The notes beneath the pieces were generated by a model, which searched no databases, was not told where the DNA came from, and saw only the letters and a list, made by a program, of their open reading frames with translations. A program made the translations under genes and the position numbers. 50,126 nucleotides of DNA, taken from contig PLDK01000027.1 of NCBI GenBank assembly GCA_003135135.1, positions 23,385 through 73,510 of the forward strand, written 5' to 3'. Each line of letters opens with the position of its first letter. Position 1 is the stretch's first letter. The DNA is from Deltaproteobacteria bacterium (lineage in GTDB: Bacteria; Desulfobacterota; Binatia; Binatales; Binataceae). This document shows, piece by piece, positions 39,803 through 49,388 of the stretch.

Positions 39803-40762
39803 ATGAATGATGACTCCACTGAATCGCGCGAAGCGCACGCTCCCCAGCCGGCCACCGCGATCGCATCTCATCTGGTGCGCGCTGACAAGGCCGACGAATA
39901 CTTCGACGCGCAGACTGCCATTACCGAAGCGGCTCGGAAGTTCGCTGGCTTCGTCGGCACGGAAGTACTTAGCCCGATTCCCGGTCTGCAGGCGGAGTGG
40001 GTGGCGATTTTCCGTCTCGAATCCAACCAGGCGATGAAGCGATGGCTCGACAGTCCGGAGCGCGCGCAACTTACGGCGCGAATCGAGGCCTGTCTCTCGG
40101 AGCCCTCGCACACGTTGCTGCTTGCCAGCGACGATGACGCTGAACCGCCGGTCGCGATGGTTTTTACGCATCGCGTCCCCAAGGACAAAGTGGAGGACTA
40201 CCTGGCGTGGCGGCGCAAGGCGATCGATGCGCAGGCGCATTTCCCCGGCTATCTCGCGAGCGAGTTTTTCAAGCCGCACGGCACGTTTCAGAATGAGTGG
40301 GTGGACATCGTCCGTTACGATTCAGTTGACCATCTCACTCATTGGATGGAGTCGAAAGAGCGGCAAGCGCTGCTCAAGGAACTCGAGCCGATCGTCGAAA
40401 GCATGCATGCGCATCGGGTGACGGGCCTCGAAGGATGGTTTGCGCTCAATCGCGGGCGCGCCGCGACGGTCAGCGGACCGCCGTCATGGAAGCAGGCGCT
40501 GGCGGTATTGTTCGCGCTCTATCCCACGGTCATGGTGCTGAGCTTTCTTAATCCGCTGATGCATAACTTGTCGTTCGCGGTTCAGATGCTGATCGGCAAT
40601 ATTCTTTCCGTCGCATTGCTTACATGGCTGGTCATGCCGCGGGTGAGCCAATTTCTCAATTTCTGGCTCGCGCCCGTTCGCGATTGGAAGAACGAGGCGC
40701 TCGGGCTATTTACCGTCGCAGCCGGCCTCGTCTTGTTTGTCCTCATATTTCAGGCCGTGTGA
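39803..40762 (+). CDS. Antibiotic-biosynthesis-monooxygenase-like protein, two ABM domains plus membrane tail
   Basis: This 319-residue protein holds two dimeric ABM-type alpha+beta barrel domains. The first (about residues 17-105) has FVGTEVLSPIPGLQAEWVAIFRLES; the second (about 113-205) has PGYLASEFFKPHGTFQNEWVDIVRYDS. A membrane tail of about three TM helices (residues ~225-319) follows. The ABM group includes monooxygenases and haem-degrading enzymes, but many members have no known activity. Fusion to a membrane segment fixes it to the cytoplasmic face. The start ATG at 39803 follows weak ribosome-site bases. Single gene. Confidence 0.88.
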   Translation: MNDDSTESREAHAPQPATAIASHLVRADKADEYFDAQTAITEAARKFAGFVGTEVLSPIPGLQAEWVAIFRLESNQAMKRWLDSPERAQLTARIEACLSEPSHTLLLASDDDAEPPVAMVFTHRVPKDKVEDYLAWRRKAIDAQAHFPGYLASEFFKPHGTFQNEWVDIVRYDSVDHLTHWMESKERQALLKELEPIVESMHAHRVTGLEGWFALNRGRAATVSGPPSWKQALAVLFALYPTVMVLSFLNPLMHNLSFAVQMLIGNILSVALLTWLVMPRVSQFLNFWLAPVRDWKNEALGLFTVAAGLVLFVLIFQAV

Positions 40763-40838
40763 CCGATTGTTGAATTTTTCGGTGCGTGGCAGCTTTCATC
40801 CGGCGATTGGTTGAAGATTTGCCCGTTTCTAGGTATGA

Positions 40839-41975
40839 ATGTTGATGCGCAAATCTAAATTTCGTCTTTCCGCCGCGTTCGCCGTAACACTGATTGTCAG
40901 CTTCGCAATCGGCTGCCGCGCCAACGCCCAAAGCGCGTCCGATCAAAGCTTGCCCGATTACATGAACGTGATCGTTGGCAACGGCGCGCCCGCGGCCAAA
41001 TCCCAGGTCGCCGAACAGAATGTGCTCGCCCTCGACATCGCGATGTTTGGCCTGTACGACGACGCGCAGGCGAAGTTTCAGAAAAATTTTCTCGCACAGC
41101 ATCCCGTGATCATGGCCCTGTTCAGCAATCAGGGCGGGAAGCTCACGCTCTACCGGCCCGGCAAGGCGCCGTTGGAGGCTCCGCAGGTCCCGATTCGCTA
41201 TCAGGTTTACAAATCCGTGGGGCATTCGGCCCTGGCGGTGTTCGAGCTTGCCGCTTCTCAGCTCGGTACCGTTTCCGATCAATCGTGGATGGGGCAGATG
41301 CGCGCCTTTCGTGCTTCGAACCAGACCGCGCTCGACAGTCTTGACGCGATCGACTTAAGCGCCGACGCGCGCGAGAACCAGCGCAAAATCCTCAAGGGCA
41401 ATCTCAAGTTCATGGACCTATGCCTCAGCAAAGGCAGCTACACTTTCGCCGACATCCAGCAGTACGCCCAGGAAGTGAAACCTTACCTCGCGAAGGATGT
41501 TTGGCTGGGGGCGACGACGCAGGTTGAGCATTGGATGAAGGTGGTCAAGGACTGGAAAGAGATGCTCGGCCCGGATTGGGATAAGACTTACGGGGTCAGC
41601 AATACACTCTATGTGGCGCGCCAGAACAACGTCCTATTCAGCGTGCTCGCCCAATTCTTCGGCAAGGACGCGATGAACACGCGCCTGTTTCTGTTCGAGA
41701 CGTCGGCGTTCGTTACCACTCCCGAGCAAATGCTCGACGTGCTCATTCGCACCGTTGCCGATCGCTCGGTCGGCCAGGTGTTCTTCGGCAGCTACTATCT
41801 CATGGACTACGAGCTGATGGGCGGCGATGGCCGCAAAGCGATACAGGCCGAGGATAAGAAGTACGGCATTCCCGTGTTCCTGCCGCCAGCGGTGCCGTTC
41901 CATTCGACCGAATGGCCTTTCAGGATCGATCCGAGCCAGGGCGAAGGGCCCGCAACCATCGAAGATATCAAGTAG
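40839..41975 (+). CDS. Exported protein, conserved-looking, unknown function
   Basis: This 378-residue protein has a signal peptide (FRLSAAFAVTLIVSFAIGCRANA, possibly a lipobox at IGC) and a long soluble, helical body rich in aromatic residues (KDVWLGATTQVEHWMKVVKD, YGVSNTLYVARQNNVLFSVL). It is of good coding quality but I recognise no family. It converges on the OprB-like porin gene with a 9 bp gap, and lies after the ABM-protein gene on the same strand. Confidence 0.7.
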   Translation: MLMRKSKFRLSAAFAVTLIVSFAIGCRANAQSASDQSLPDYMNVIVGNGAPAAKSQVAEQNVLALDIAMFGLYDDAQAKFQKNFLAQHPVIMALFSNQGGKLTLYRPGKAPLEAPQVPIRYQVYKSVGHSALAVFELAASQLGTVSDQSWMGQMRAFRASNQTALDSLDAIDLSADARENQRKILKGNLKFMDLCLSKGSYTFADIQQYAQEVKPYLAKDVWLGATTQVEHWMKVVKDWKEMLGPDWDKTYGVSNTLYVARQNNVLFSVLAQFFGKDAMNTRLFLFETSAFVTTPEQMLDVLIRTVADRSVGQVFFGSYYLMDYELMGGDGRKAIQAEDKKYGIPVFLPPAVPFHSTEWPFRIDPSQGEGPATIEDIK

Positions 41976-41984
41976 CCGTCGAGC

Positions 41985-43367
41985 CTAGAACAGGACCGTG
42001 AGCTGCGCCGTCATCGCGACCGCGCCCTGCGTGTGCGGACTCTCGCCAGGATTGGGAATGTAGCTGAGCACGGGCTCCAGGAAAGAGGCGCCTATCAGAT
42101 GCATCTGGTAGTACGCCTGGAGGATGGCCTCGTTGCTGCGAAAGCCGTATCGCCGATTCAGCCACGACCAGGCCAGCCCCGTGCCGATTGAATCCACCGG
42201 CCGATGGGGTATCAGGCCGAAGCCGGTAAACCCAGTGCCGAAGAATTTGTTCGCGAGCATCGTGCGCGAGTCGTTGATGCCGAACTGGAAGAAGCCCGAG
42301 ACACCGCTGTTGTCCACGCCGGCGTTTTGTCTCCACAGACGCTGCGAGCCAAACGTATATAACCCTTCGGCTCCGCTCTGCATGGTGTTGGGACCGTATA
42401 GCTCGCCTGTTTGAGCCCATCCACCCGCGGCCAAATTCCCAATTAGTTTTTGATCGGTGAGACTCCAGACGTAGCCAGCCTCGCCGATCGTGAAATAGTG
42501 TCCATCGAAGACCGGGTCCTCGCGCAGTCCTGTCTCTATGCGTCTAGCCAAAGCGCCGTCATAAAATGCGTAGGTGAGATAGAAATTTCTGGTCGGCGCG
42601 AGGTTCGCGGTTATTCCATACGCAGAATTGTAGTATCCCGGCGCCGCACCAATCAGCGTCGGGTTCTTGAAGATAGCCGTGTAGATGAGTCCCGTGACCG
42701 CCGGGATTTGGAGACTGGCATCTGCGGTGGGAACAGCGCGCGACACGTTGTTGAAGTCATAGGTCGGCACCGTCTTGCCGACTCGAATCACGATCTTGTC
42801 GGCGAACAGGCTCTGCCGCCACCAGAGTTCGTACAGTTGGGTGCGAACCAGCGGTTTCGGTCCCGTCAGCCCGTCGTATCCAGTGACGACGCCAGCTTTT
42901 TCGTTCGCGGCCTCGCCGTTGAACTGGAGCAATTCCGCGTCGAGCGAGCCGCCGGAAATGGCCGCCAGCTTCTCGGCGTCCACGTTCAGGTTCAGCAGCA
43001 GCAGGCTGTCGAAGCTCCACGTCCGCGGCTTCACTCCGCCGGTGAACAGATAGTCCGCGTTGCCGATCCACAAGCCGCCGACGCGAACTCCAGGAATATT
43101 GTCGAGTCCGATCAGCCGGCCCAGCAAACCCGTTCCGGGAATGATGTTGGCGGCGCCGGGGTTTGCGCTGATCGGCTGGACCGTATCGCTGGAGAGCGCC
43201 CCCGCGATCGACGATGACGGCGTACTTGATGCGGCCGGGCTCGATGACGAAACAGGCTGCGGGACAGCGTCGGCGCCGGATGCGTCACGCGGCAAAGAAG
43301 ACAGGAAGCTGATCGCGCATAGCATCCCCGCCGTGGCGAGCACCTGCCGGCTGAGAGAGCGCTTCAT
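41985..43367 (-). CDS. OprB-like carbohydrate-selective outer-membrane porin
   Basis: This 460-residue protein has a signal peptide (LATAGMLCAISFLSSLPRDASG), a Ser/Ala-rich linker, and a beta-barrel body with alternating strand patterns such as RTQLYELWWRQSLFADKIVIRVGK, FYLTYAFYDGALARR and GVSGFFQFGIND, ending in LTVLF with the C-terminal Phe typical of outer-membrane barrels. The OprB group lets sugars and other small solutes through. It starts 7 bp after the Mo-hydroxylase gene ends on the same strand, so both may be in one operon and the porin could import the substrate. Confidence 0.82.
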   Translation of the reverse strand: MKRSLSRQVLATAGMLCAISFLSSLPRDASGADAVPQPVSSSSPAASSTPSSSIAGALSSDTVQPISANPGAANIIPGTGLLGRLIGLDNIPGVRVGGLWIGNADYLFTGGVKPRTWSFDSLLLLNLNVDAEKLAAISGGSLDAELLQFNGEAANEKAGVVTGYDGLTGPKPLVRTQLYELWWRQSLFADKIVIRVGKTVPTYDFNNVSRAVPTADASLQIPAVTGLIYTAIFKNPTLIGAAPGYYNSAYGITANLAPTRNFYLTYAFYDGALARRIETGLREDPVFDGHYFTIGEAGYVWSLTDQKLIGNLAAGGWAQTGELYGPNTMQSGAEGLYTFGSQRLWRQNAGVDNSGVSGFFQFGINDSRTMLANKFFGTGFTGFGLIPHRPVDSIGTGLAWSWLNRRYGFRSNEAILQAYYQMHLIGASFLEPVLSYIPNPGESPHTQGAVAMTAQLTVLF

Positions 43368-43374
43368 CTGACGC

Positions 43375-46104
43375 TCATGCGCCTTTGTTCTGGCTGCTCT
43401 CGAAAATGCGCCGGTAAATCCGATCGGGCGTCAGCGACGAGTCGTGGAAGCGGATGCCGGTGGCGTCAGTCAGCGCGTTGGCCAGTGCCGGCGCGATCGG
43501 ATAGATCGGCGCTTCGCTCATGGACTTGGCGCCGAGTGGACCGAACGCGTCGTGCGTGTCGGCGAAAAAGATCTCGGTACGTTCCAGGGCGTCGGCATAA
43601 GCCGGAATGCGGTAGTTGCGAAAGCTCGGATTGATCATGCGTCCGCTGTCATCGAAGACCATCTTTTCCTGGAGCGTCCAGCCAACCCCCTGTGCGACTG
43701 CCCCATCGATCTGCGCCCGACATTGCATCGGATTGATGATCACGCCGCCGTCGGCGCCGTGAACACTCTGCAGGATGACGATTTCGCCGGTGATGCGATT
43801 GACCGCGATGCGAAAACCCTGCACCTGGAATGTGACGCTGCGCGGAGTTCCGTAAGCCTTGCGGACAACTTCCAGCGGACGTCCAGCCTTGCGCGACGCC
43901 GCGAACAAATCCGTCAGCGCAACGCGCGTGTCGTTGTAGAAGATGGCGTCGTGCTCGAGGCGGCAGGCGTCACGGCCGACGGAATAATTTTTCGAGGCGA
44001 AGTTCAACATCCGGTCGCGCAGCGCTTCGGCCGCCATCCGCGCCGCGTTTCCAGCCACGACCGTGCCTGCGCTGGCGAACGCTCCCGTGTCGTAGCCGGT
44101 GCTATCGGTGTCGGATTGGATGACCCGCACGCGCGAGGCGGTGCTGTTGAGTACGCTGGACACGATTTGCCGATGAACCGTCGTGGTCCCATTGCCGAAC
44201 TCGGCGGTGCCGATCGCGAGGTGATAATTGCCGTCTGCGCCAAGGCCGAGCCGCGCCTCCGAACGATGCTCCGTCGGCGGCACCGCGCCATGCATGGAAA
44301 TCGCCATGCCACGGCCTTCGAGCCAGTCGGCGGCGGCCGGACGCTTGACGCCGTTGCCGCGCGTCATGGCGGCCTGCACGAGGTCGATACACTGGTCGAG
44401 GCCGTAGCTGCCAAACTCGGTGTCAGTCGCGGCATTGCTCTCGGCAATCATCGGGTCGTCGGGCTTGACCACGTTGAGGCGGCGAAATTCGTACGGGTCC
44501 ATCTTCAGGCTGCGCGCCAGTTCGTCCATCGCGGACTCGACCGCGAAAATCGTCTGCGTCATTCCGTAGCCGCGGATCGCGCCGGCCGGCACCATGTTGG
44601 TGTAAACGGTGTAGCCATCGACTTTCTTGTTGGGGCAGCGGTACACGGCGACCGCTTCGCCGCAGGCGGCATACAGGGTTTCGCCGCCGTGATTGCCGTA
44701 GGCGCCGGTGTTGGAAACGACCCGCAACTCCATCGCCGTCAGAGTGCCGTCGCGTCGCGCCCCGACTTTCATCTTGACGCTCATCGGATGGCGCGTGGTC
44801 GCGGCGATAAATTCCTCTTCGCGGGTGAACTCGAGCATGACCGGACGGCCGGTCTTCAAAGTGGCGAACGCGCAGATGTCTTCGGTCAGCACTTCTTGCT
44901 TGCCGCCGAATCCGCCGCCCACGCGTTCGCAAAAGACGCGAACGCTGTCGGGCATGAGATTGAAAAGGTAGCAGAGCTTCTGCTTGGTGATGTGCGGCGT
45001 CTGGCTGCTGGTGCGGACGTTGAGCCGATCCTTGTCGAGCCACGTGATCGAGCCGTGCGTTTCAAGATGCGCGTGCTGGACGCGATGCGTGGTGTAAGTG
45101 CCCTCGTGGATCACGTCGGCCGCTTTGAATCCCGCCTCGACGTCGCCGACGTTGCCGTGAATTTCGAGCAGGATATTTTGCCCGGGGCGCCGGATGCGGG
45201 ACTCCGCGCCCTTGTCGTGGATGACGGGCGCGCCCTTGCTCATCGCTTCTTCCGGATCGAAAACCGCGGGCAGCAGCTCGTAATCGATCTCGATCTTGCG
45301 GCATCCCTCTTCCGCCGCCGCCTCGCTTTCCGCTACGACGGCGGCGACCCGCTGGCCGACGAAACGCACCACGTTGTCGAGGATGTACGTGTCATTGGGA
45401 TCGACGTGATAGTCGTCGTGAGTGGCGGAGGTGAACAGGAGCCGCGGCACGTCCTCCCACGTGTACACCCCGCGTACGCCCGCAATGGCCAGGGCGGCAT
45501 CCTTGCGAATCGCCACAATGCGCGCGTGGGCGTGCGGCGACCTCAGCAGTTTCAGATGCAGCAGGCCGTCGATCGCGGTGTCGAGGGTGTAACGGACCTT
45601 GCCGGTGACGATCGCTTCCGCGGCTGGCGCCAGCAAGTCCGCGCCGCAAGACTTGCCGGGCTGGTCTTCCTCGACGGATTTGACGCCGTGGATCGCGTTT
45701 TCGATCGAGTGATAACCAGTGCATCGGCAAAGATTGCCCTTGAGCGAGCGCGGCAGGTCCTTGATGTCTTCTTCGCGCAGGCTCGCGGCAGTCATGATCA
45801 TGCCGGCCGTGCAGAAACCGCACTGGAAACCCGCGGCTTGCATGAACGCCTGTTGCATCGGATGCAGTTCCCCGTTCTGCGCGAGGCCCTCGATAGTGGT
45901 CACCTGGTGGCTGTCGGCGCGAAAGGCCGGGATCAGGCAGCTATGAACGGGGACGCCGTCGAGCCACACCGTGCATGCGCCGCAGTCGCCGGCGTCGCAA
46001 CCTTTTTTGACTCCGAACCATCCCATCTCACGCAGGAAAGTTCGCAGGCACTGGCCGGGCCGTGGCTCTTCGGAGAAAGTTTTGCCGTTGACGAGGTAAC
46101 TCAC
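43375..46104 (-). CDS. Xanthine dehydrogenase-family hydroxylase, 2Fe-2S and molybdenum subunits fused
   Basis: This 909-residue protein fuses two normally separate subunits. Residues 1-~140 are the [2Fe-2S] part with Cys 36, 41, 44, 56 (plant-type cluster) and Cys 95, 98, 126, 128 (second cluster). The rest is the large molybdenum-cofactor subunit, with HLETHGS-type, VGGGFGGKQ, GAIRGYGMTQ and the catalytic Glu in KSMSEAPIYPIAPAL. It hydroxylates an aromatic heterocycle or aldehyde with water as oxygen source. The FAD subunit gene overlaps its start by 4 bp (ATGA). The substrate is unknown. Confidence 0.92.
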   Translation of the reverse strand: MSYLVNGKTFSEEPRPGQCLRTFLREMGWFGVKKGCDAGDCGACTVWLDGVPVHSCLIPAFRADSHQVTTIEGLAQNGELHPMQQAFMQAAGFQCGFCTAGMIMTAASLREEDIKDLPRSLKGNLCRCTGYHSIENAIHGVKSVEEDQPGKSCGADLLAPAAEAIVTGKVRYTLDTAIDGLLHLKLLRSPHAHARIVAIRKDAALAIAGVRGVYTWEDVPRLLFTSATHDDYHVDPNDTYILDNVVRFVGQRVAAVVAESEAAAEEGCRKIEIDYELLPAVFDPEEAMSKGAPVIHDKGAESRIRRPGQNILLEIHGNVGDVEAGFKAADVIHEGTYTTHRVQHAHLETHGSITWLDKDRLNVRTSSQTPHITKQKLCYLFNLMPDSVRVFCERVGGGFGGKQEVLTEDICAFATLKTGRPVMLEFTREEEFIAATTRHPMSVKMKVGARRDGTLTAMELRVVSNTGAYGNHGGETLYAACGEAVAVYRCPNKKVDGYTVYTNMVPAGAIRGYGMTQTIFAVESAMDELARSLKMDPYEFRRLNVVKPDDPMIAESNAATDTEFGSYGLDQCIDLVQAAMTRGNGVKRPAAADWLEGRGMAISMHGAVPPTEHRSEARLGLGADGNYHLAIGTAEFGNGTTTVHRQIVSSVLNSTASRVRVIQSDTDSTGYDTGAFASAGTVVAGNAARMAAEALRDRMLNFASKNYSVGRDACRLEHDAIFYNDTRVALTDLFAASRKAGRPLEVVRKAYGTPRSVTFQVQGFRIAVNRITGEIVILQSVHGADGGVIINPMQCRAQIDGAVAQGVGWTLQEKMVFDDSGRMINPSFRNYRIPAYADALERTEIFFADTHDAFGPLGAKSMSEAPIYPIAPALANALTDATGIRFHDSSLTPDRIYRRIFESSQNKGA

Positions 46105-46925
46105 GGCTGCACCTTGTTCGAGAGTTCGTGCCGAATCTCTTCCGCGAAATAAAAGGTCATGTGCTTCCGATATTCCGGCGTTCCATGAACGTCGTCAAAG
46201 AACTTTGGAATTTCACGCTCGAGCCGGGCGCGCAGACCGTCCGCGTCGGGAAGTTTCGGAAACTTGAGGCGATGCGGCCGCTCGGTCGAAGCGGAAACTG
46301 TCAGCATGAAGACCCCGTCCTGCGGGTCCAGCGTGCCGGCCAGCAACGCGGTCGATCGCCCCAAGTGAGTCAGCGATATTCGGCGGAAGCAGGTTCGCTT
46401 GCGCAGAGCGGAGGCGGGCAGGTCGATACTTCTGAGCAAATCGCCCGGCTGCAACACATTCTTATGGTTGCCGGTGACGAAATCCTCGACCGCCACGCGA
46501 CGCTCGCCGCCATCGCGATTCAGGATTCTGCAAATGCCCTCGAGCGCGACCGTCAGCGAAATCATCGGACCCGCCGGCAACGACATGCAGACGTTGCCGC
46601 CAACGGTGGCTGTGTTCCAGATTTTGAAAGACGAAAGGAACGAGCGGCAGCATTCACCAATCAATGGCGCGGCGGTCCAATCCGCCGGTGCGGTCAAGGC
46701 GACGAGCTTGGCAATCTGGCAAGTGGCGGCTATCTCGAGGCCTTGTTCACTGATGGTCAACGGCTGCCAGCCGAGGCCATGCAGATCGATCAGACGGCGC
46801 AGATGCGGCTGCGGCTCGGAGAACAGCCAAGTGCCTCCCGCGAGCCATGCATCTCCCTCGCGCCAATCGATCGTTCCGTCCACAGGATTCGGACGCGCAA
46901 TCTCCCCGATGGTGTTTAAGTCCAC
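46101..46925 (-). CDS. FAD-binding subunit of Mo-hydroxylase
   Basis: This 274-residue protein is the CoxM/XdhB-like FAD subunit: AGGTWLFSEP, LGWQPLTISEQGLEIAATC, NTATVGGNVCMSLPAGPMI (FAD-binding Gly-rich), and a C-terminal CO dehydrogenase-flavoprotein-like domain. It passes electrons from the fused 2Fe-2S/Mo protein to NAD or another acceptor. It starts with GTG at 46925 and is the first gene of the operon, with a 4 bp overlap to the next. The 237 bp from 46926 to 47162 lie between divergent genes and probably hold both promoters. I see no operator pattern there. Confidence 0.88.
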   Translation of the reverse strand: MDLNTIGEIARPNPVDGTIDWREGDAWLAGGTWLFSEPQPHLRRLIDLHGLGWQPLTISEQGLEIAATCQIAKLVALTAPADWTAAPLIGECCRSFLSSFKIWNTATVGGNVCMSLPAGPMISLTVALEGICRILNRDGGERRVAVEDFVTGNHKNVLQPGDLLRSIDLPASALRKRTCFRRISLTHLGRSTALLAGTLDPQDGVFMLTVSASTERPHRLKFPKLPDADGLRARLEREIPKFFDDVHGTPEYRKHMTFYFAEEIRHELSNKVQP

Positions 46926-47162
46926 GCAATTTCCCCATACGGACGTGTCGAGCAGCGACTTCTTGTCGGGTTTTGACTGCCGGCGGTAAGTCGACGCCGG
47001 CCTTCAGTCGCGTGACGCGTAACCTCTAAGTACTGCACCGGCTCGTCACAATCAAGTTGGAGAGATTTGGAGCGATTGAGGATGCGCCGAGGAGTTGATG
47101 CGGCAGTGGATTCGCTCCAAGATCGAGACGATCATCGACGAGAAACATGGAGAGATAGCCAC

Positions 47163-48335
47163 ATGAGACGAGATCTACTTAAATCCGTCTGTATTTTGTC
47201 GCTTGCATTGCTGATTTGTTGCGCCGGGCCGGCGCAATCAACAAGTGCAATGGCCGCCGACTCGATCAAGCTCGGCGCGGTGCTGCCGTTCTCGGGAGGC
47301 GTAGAGCTTTACGGGATACAAGCAAAGCTCGGCCTTGATCTCGCCACGAAGGAAATAAACGCCGGCGGCGGCATCCTCGGCCGGCCGCTGGAGGTCATTT
47401 ACGAAGACGACCAAACCGATCCGGCAGTAGCGGTGAAGGTGACGCGCAAGCTGATCGAGCGCGACGGCGTGCTCGCCGTGGTCGGGCCGATCACCTCAAG
47501 AAACTTAAATGCAATCAAGCCTACGATCGAGCGCACGAAAACGCCGCTGCTCTATGCCACCAACTACGAGGGAGGCGCATGCAGTCACTATATTTTCTCG
47601 TTCAGCAGCGTTCCCAATCAGGAGCTCGCCCAGCTGCTGCCCTATATGAACCAGACCTTCGGCAACACCTACTACATGCTTGGAGCCGACCATGCGTGGC
47701 CGCATAAGATGTTCGAGGATGCACAGCCGATCATCCTGGGGCTCGGCGGCCACATTCTTGGCAAGGAGTTCACCAATGGAAAGGAAACGGATTTCACCCC
47801 TCTGATCGGACGGATAGCCGCGACGAAGGCGAAGGTTCTGTTGTTCGCGCTCAAGGGCGATGGCTTAAGCTTCATCCCGCAAGCGCATGACCTGGGACTT
47901 CTGAATGACATCACTGTCGCCTTCCTCGGCTTGTCTGAGACCGACCTCCCCGCCTTCGGTGGCAAGGGTCAGAACATGTTCGTTGTCGTGCCGTTCGTCG
48001 CCTCGAGCGACATACCATCGGTCAAGGCGTTTGTCGCCAAGGTCAAGGCCGAAGCCGGCGCTGATGCTACGGTCTCGAACTACGTGATGACGCACTACGA
48101 CGCCCTGATTGCGATGAAGGCGGCACTCGAGAAGGCCGGTAAAGTCGACAAAGAAGCAATGATCAACGCGCTGGAAGGGCTGGTGATCCAATCACCCACA
48201 GGGGTAGTAACGATCGGTAAGAACCACCACGTGACGATGAATATGTTCCTTGCCAAGACTGAGGGGCCCGGCCTCGTTACTGTCCGTGCGCTAGGCGAGA
48301 TCGCGCCGGAGCCTGGCTGTAAGTCAGATGAATAA
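47163..48335 (+). CDS. ABC-type substrate-binding protein, amide/urea (AmiC/UrtA-like) type, orphan
   Basis: This 390-residue periplasmic binding protein of the branched-chain amino acid/amide family starts with a signal peptide (SVCILSLALLICCAGPAQS) and has SIKLGAVLPFSGGVELYGIQ, NAGGGILGRPLEVIYEDDQTDP, KTPLLYATNYEGG and YYMLGADHAWPHKMFEDA. No permease or ATPase gene adjoins it in the window, so it is an orphan, perhaps partnered elsewhere or used as a sensor. A GGAGAG ribosome site supports the ATG at 47163 over the longer frame. It overlaps the PEBP gene by 8 bp, so both are co-translated. Confidence 0.88.
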   Translation: MRRDLLKSVCILSLALLICCAGPAQSTSAMAADSIKLGAVLPFSGGVELYGIQAKLGLDLATKEINAGGGILGRPLEVIYEDDQTDPAVAVKVTRKLIERDGVLAVVGPITSRNLNAIKPTIERTKTPLLYATNYEGGACSHYIFSFSSVPNQELAQLLPYMNQTFGNTYYMLGADHAWPHKMFEDAQPIILGLGGHILGKEFTNGKETDFTPLIGRIAATKAKVLLFALKGDGLSFIPQAHDLGLLNDITVAFLGLSETDLPAFGGKGQNMFVVVPFVASSDIPSVKAFVAKVKAEAGADATVSNYVMTHYDALIAMKAALEKAGKVDKEAMINALEGLVIQSPTGVVTIGKNHHVTMNMFLAKTEGPGLVTVRALGEIAPEPGCKSDE

Positions 48336-49038
48336 GCAAATAGCGCTACTCGCGTCGCTAATCTTTTGCGTGCTGATGGGAATCCCTGATCTCGCTTCTG
48401 CGAGAGCGTTGAGCTACGGGTGCTCGGAGCCGCAATTGGAGGTGACGTTCGCGGTGAAAGACCGCCACTATGCAGGAGCGGTGAGTTGCGGAAATCTCTT
48501 TCTCCAATCGGACATACCCACCGCTCCCGTGGTCCGATGGAACGGAGCCGATGCGACAAAATTCTATACCCTGATGATGCTCGACCTCGATGGGAATGCC
48601 AACGGATCCTGGCCAGACCCGGTTTTTCCGGGAGAGAATGCTCCCGTGCGGCATTGGATCGCGGGAAACATTCCCGGTGATCTGCTCCGCGGCACGGGCT
48701 ACGTGGAGTCCGGGAGTGATTCGGGAATCAAACAGATACGTGTCCTGCAATCATATCGCGCTTCCCACATTCCATTGGTTTCGGACCGATACGGCATTTA
48801 CTTGTTCGAGCAGACCAAAAGAATCGACTTCGCAGCGTTGTCCGGACCTATAACGAACTTCGCCTACTCAACCTTCCTGGACGCTTATCAATTAGGAGAC
48901 CCCAAAGCTTCCAACTTCTTTGTGGCGATATACACATCTGAATCACCGTTTTCTGGAAAACCCTTCCATGGGAATGATGTTTCCAAAGTCTGGCGTCAAG
49001 GCTATGAGAAAGGGAAGCTTGCTCCGTCTCAGCAATGA
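48328..49038 (+). CDS. PEBP (phosphatidylethanolamine-binding/Raf-inhibitor-like) family exported protein
   Basis: This 236-residue protein has a signal peptide (LLASLIFCVLMGIPDLASA) and a PEBP core with YTLMMLDLDGNANGSWPDPV, PVRHWIAGNIPG (the family Asp/His pocket) and LVSDRYGIYLFEQTKRIDF. PEBP-family proteins bind anionic or phosphate groups. Their bacterial roles are not established. It overlaps the binding-protein gene by 8 bp, which suggests a joint role with it. Confidence 0.85.
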   Translation: MNKQIALLASLIFCVLMGIPDLASARALSYGCSEPQLEVTFAVKDRHYAGAVSCGNLFLQSDIPTAPVVRWNGADATKFYTLMMLDLDGNANGSWPDPVFPGENAPVRHWIAGNIPGDLLRGTGYVESGSDSGIKQIRVLQSYRASHIPLVSDRYGIYLFEQTKRIDFAALSGPITNFAYSTFLDAYQLGDPKASNFFVAIYTSESPFSGKPFHGNDVSKVWRQGYEKGKLAPSQQ

Positions 49039-49094
49039 TTGTGGGCAGTGTTGATGCAGAGTCCTAGTCGCCCCACCATGCGCTCGACATGCTT

Positions 49095-49289
49095 CTAGAT
49101 CTCTCGCGTCGCGCTGTCCTTCGATTCGTGCTTGCGTTTGAATGCCGGGTCAATTTTGCCGAGCCCGACCTTCGCGCCGGGCTTCAACTCATTGGACTTG
49201 GCAGCACTTGCTTTGGACCCGTTTTGTGCGGAGTCCTGTGAATCGTTTAAAGTCTTCGCAGCTTCTGGAGAACTCTTCTCAGTAGCCAT
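49095..49289 (-). CDS. Small hydrophilic, low-complexity protein, unknown
   Basis: This 64-residue frame is Ser/Ala/Lys/Glu-rich and probably disordered (EAAKTLNDSQDSAQNGSKAS, then KSNELKPGAKVGLGKIDPAF). It has no clear ribosome site and no family match. It could be a real small protein or chance. It lies between convergent/tandem genes near the phosphoketolase. Confidence 0.35.
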   Translation of the reverse strand: MATEKSSPEAAKTLNDSQDSAQNGSKASAAKSNELKPGAKVGLGKIDPAFKRKHESKDSATREI

Positions 49290-49388
49290 CTGTTAACTTT
49301 TGCCAAATGCCTTCGATACAATGCCGACTGACCTTAATCGCGAGCTCAAAAGTTGATGAACAGGCGGTTGTGAAAGTCCAGGGCTTTG

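Noticed and set aside
43444-46152. 902-codon open frame on the plus strand opposite the Mo-hydroxylase
   Set aside because: It is antisense to a clear gene, with Asp/Arg/Val-rich low-quality protein and no motif.
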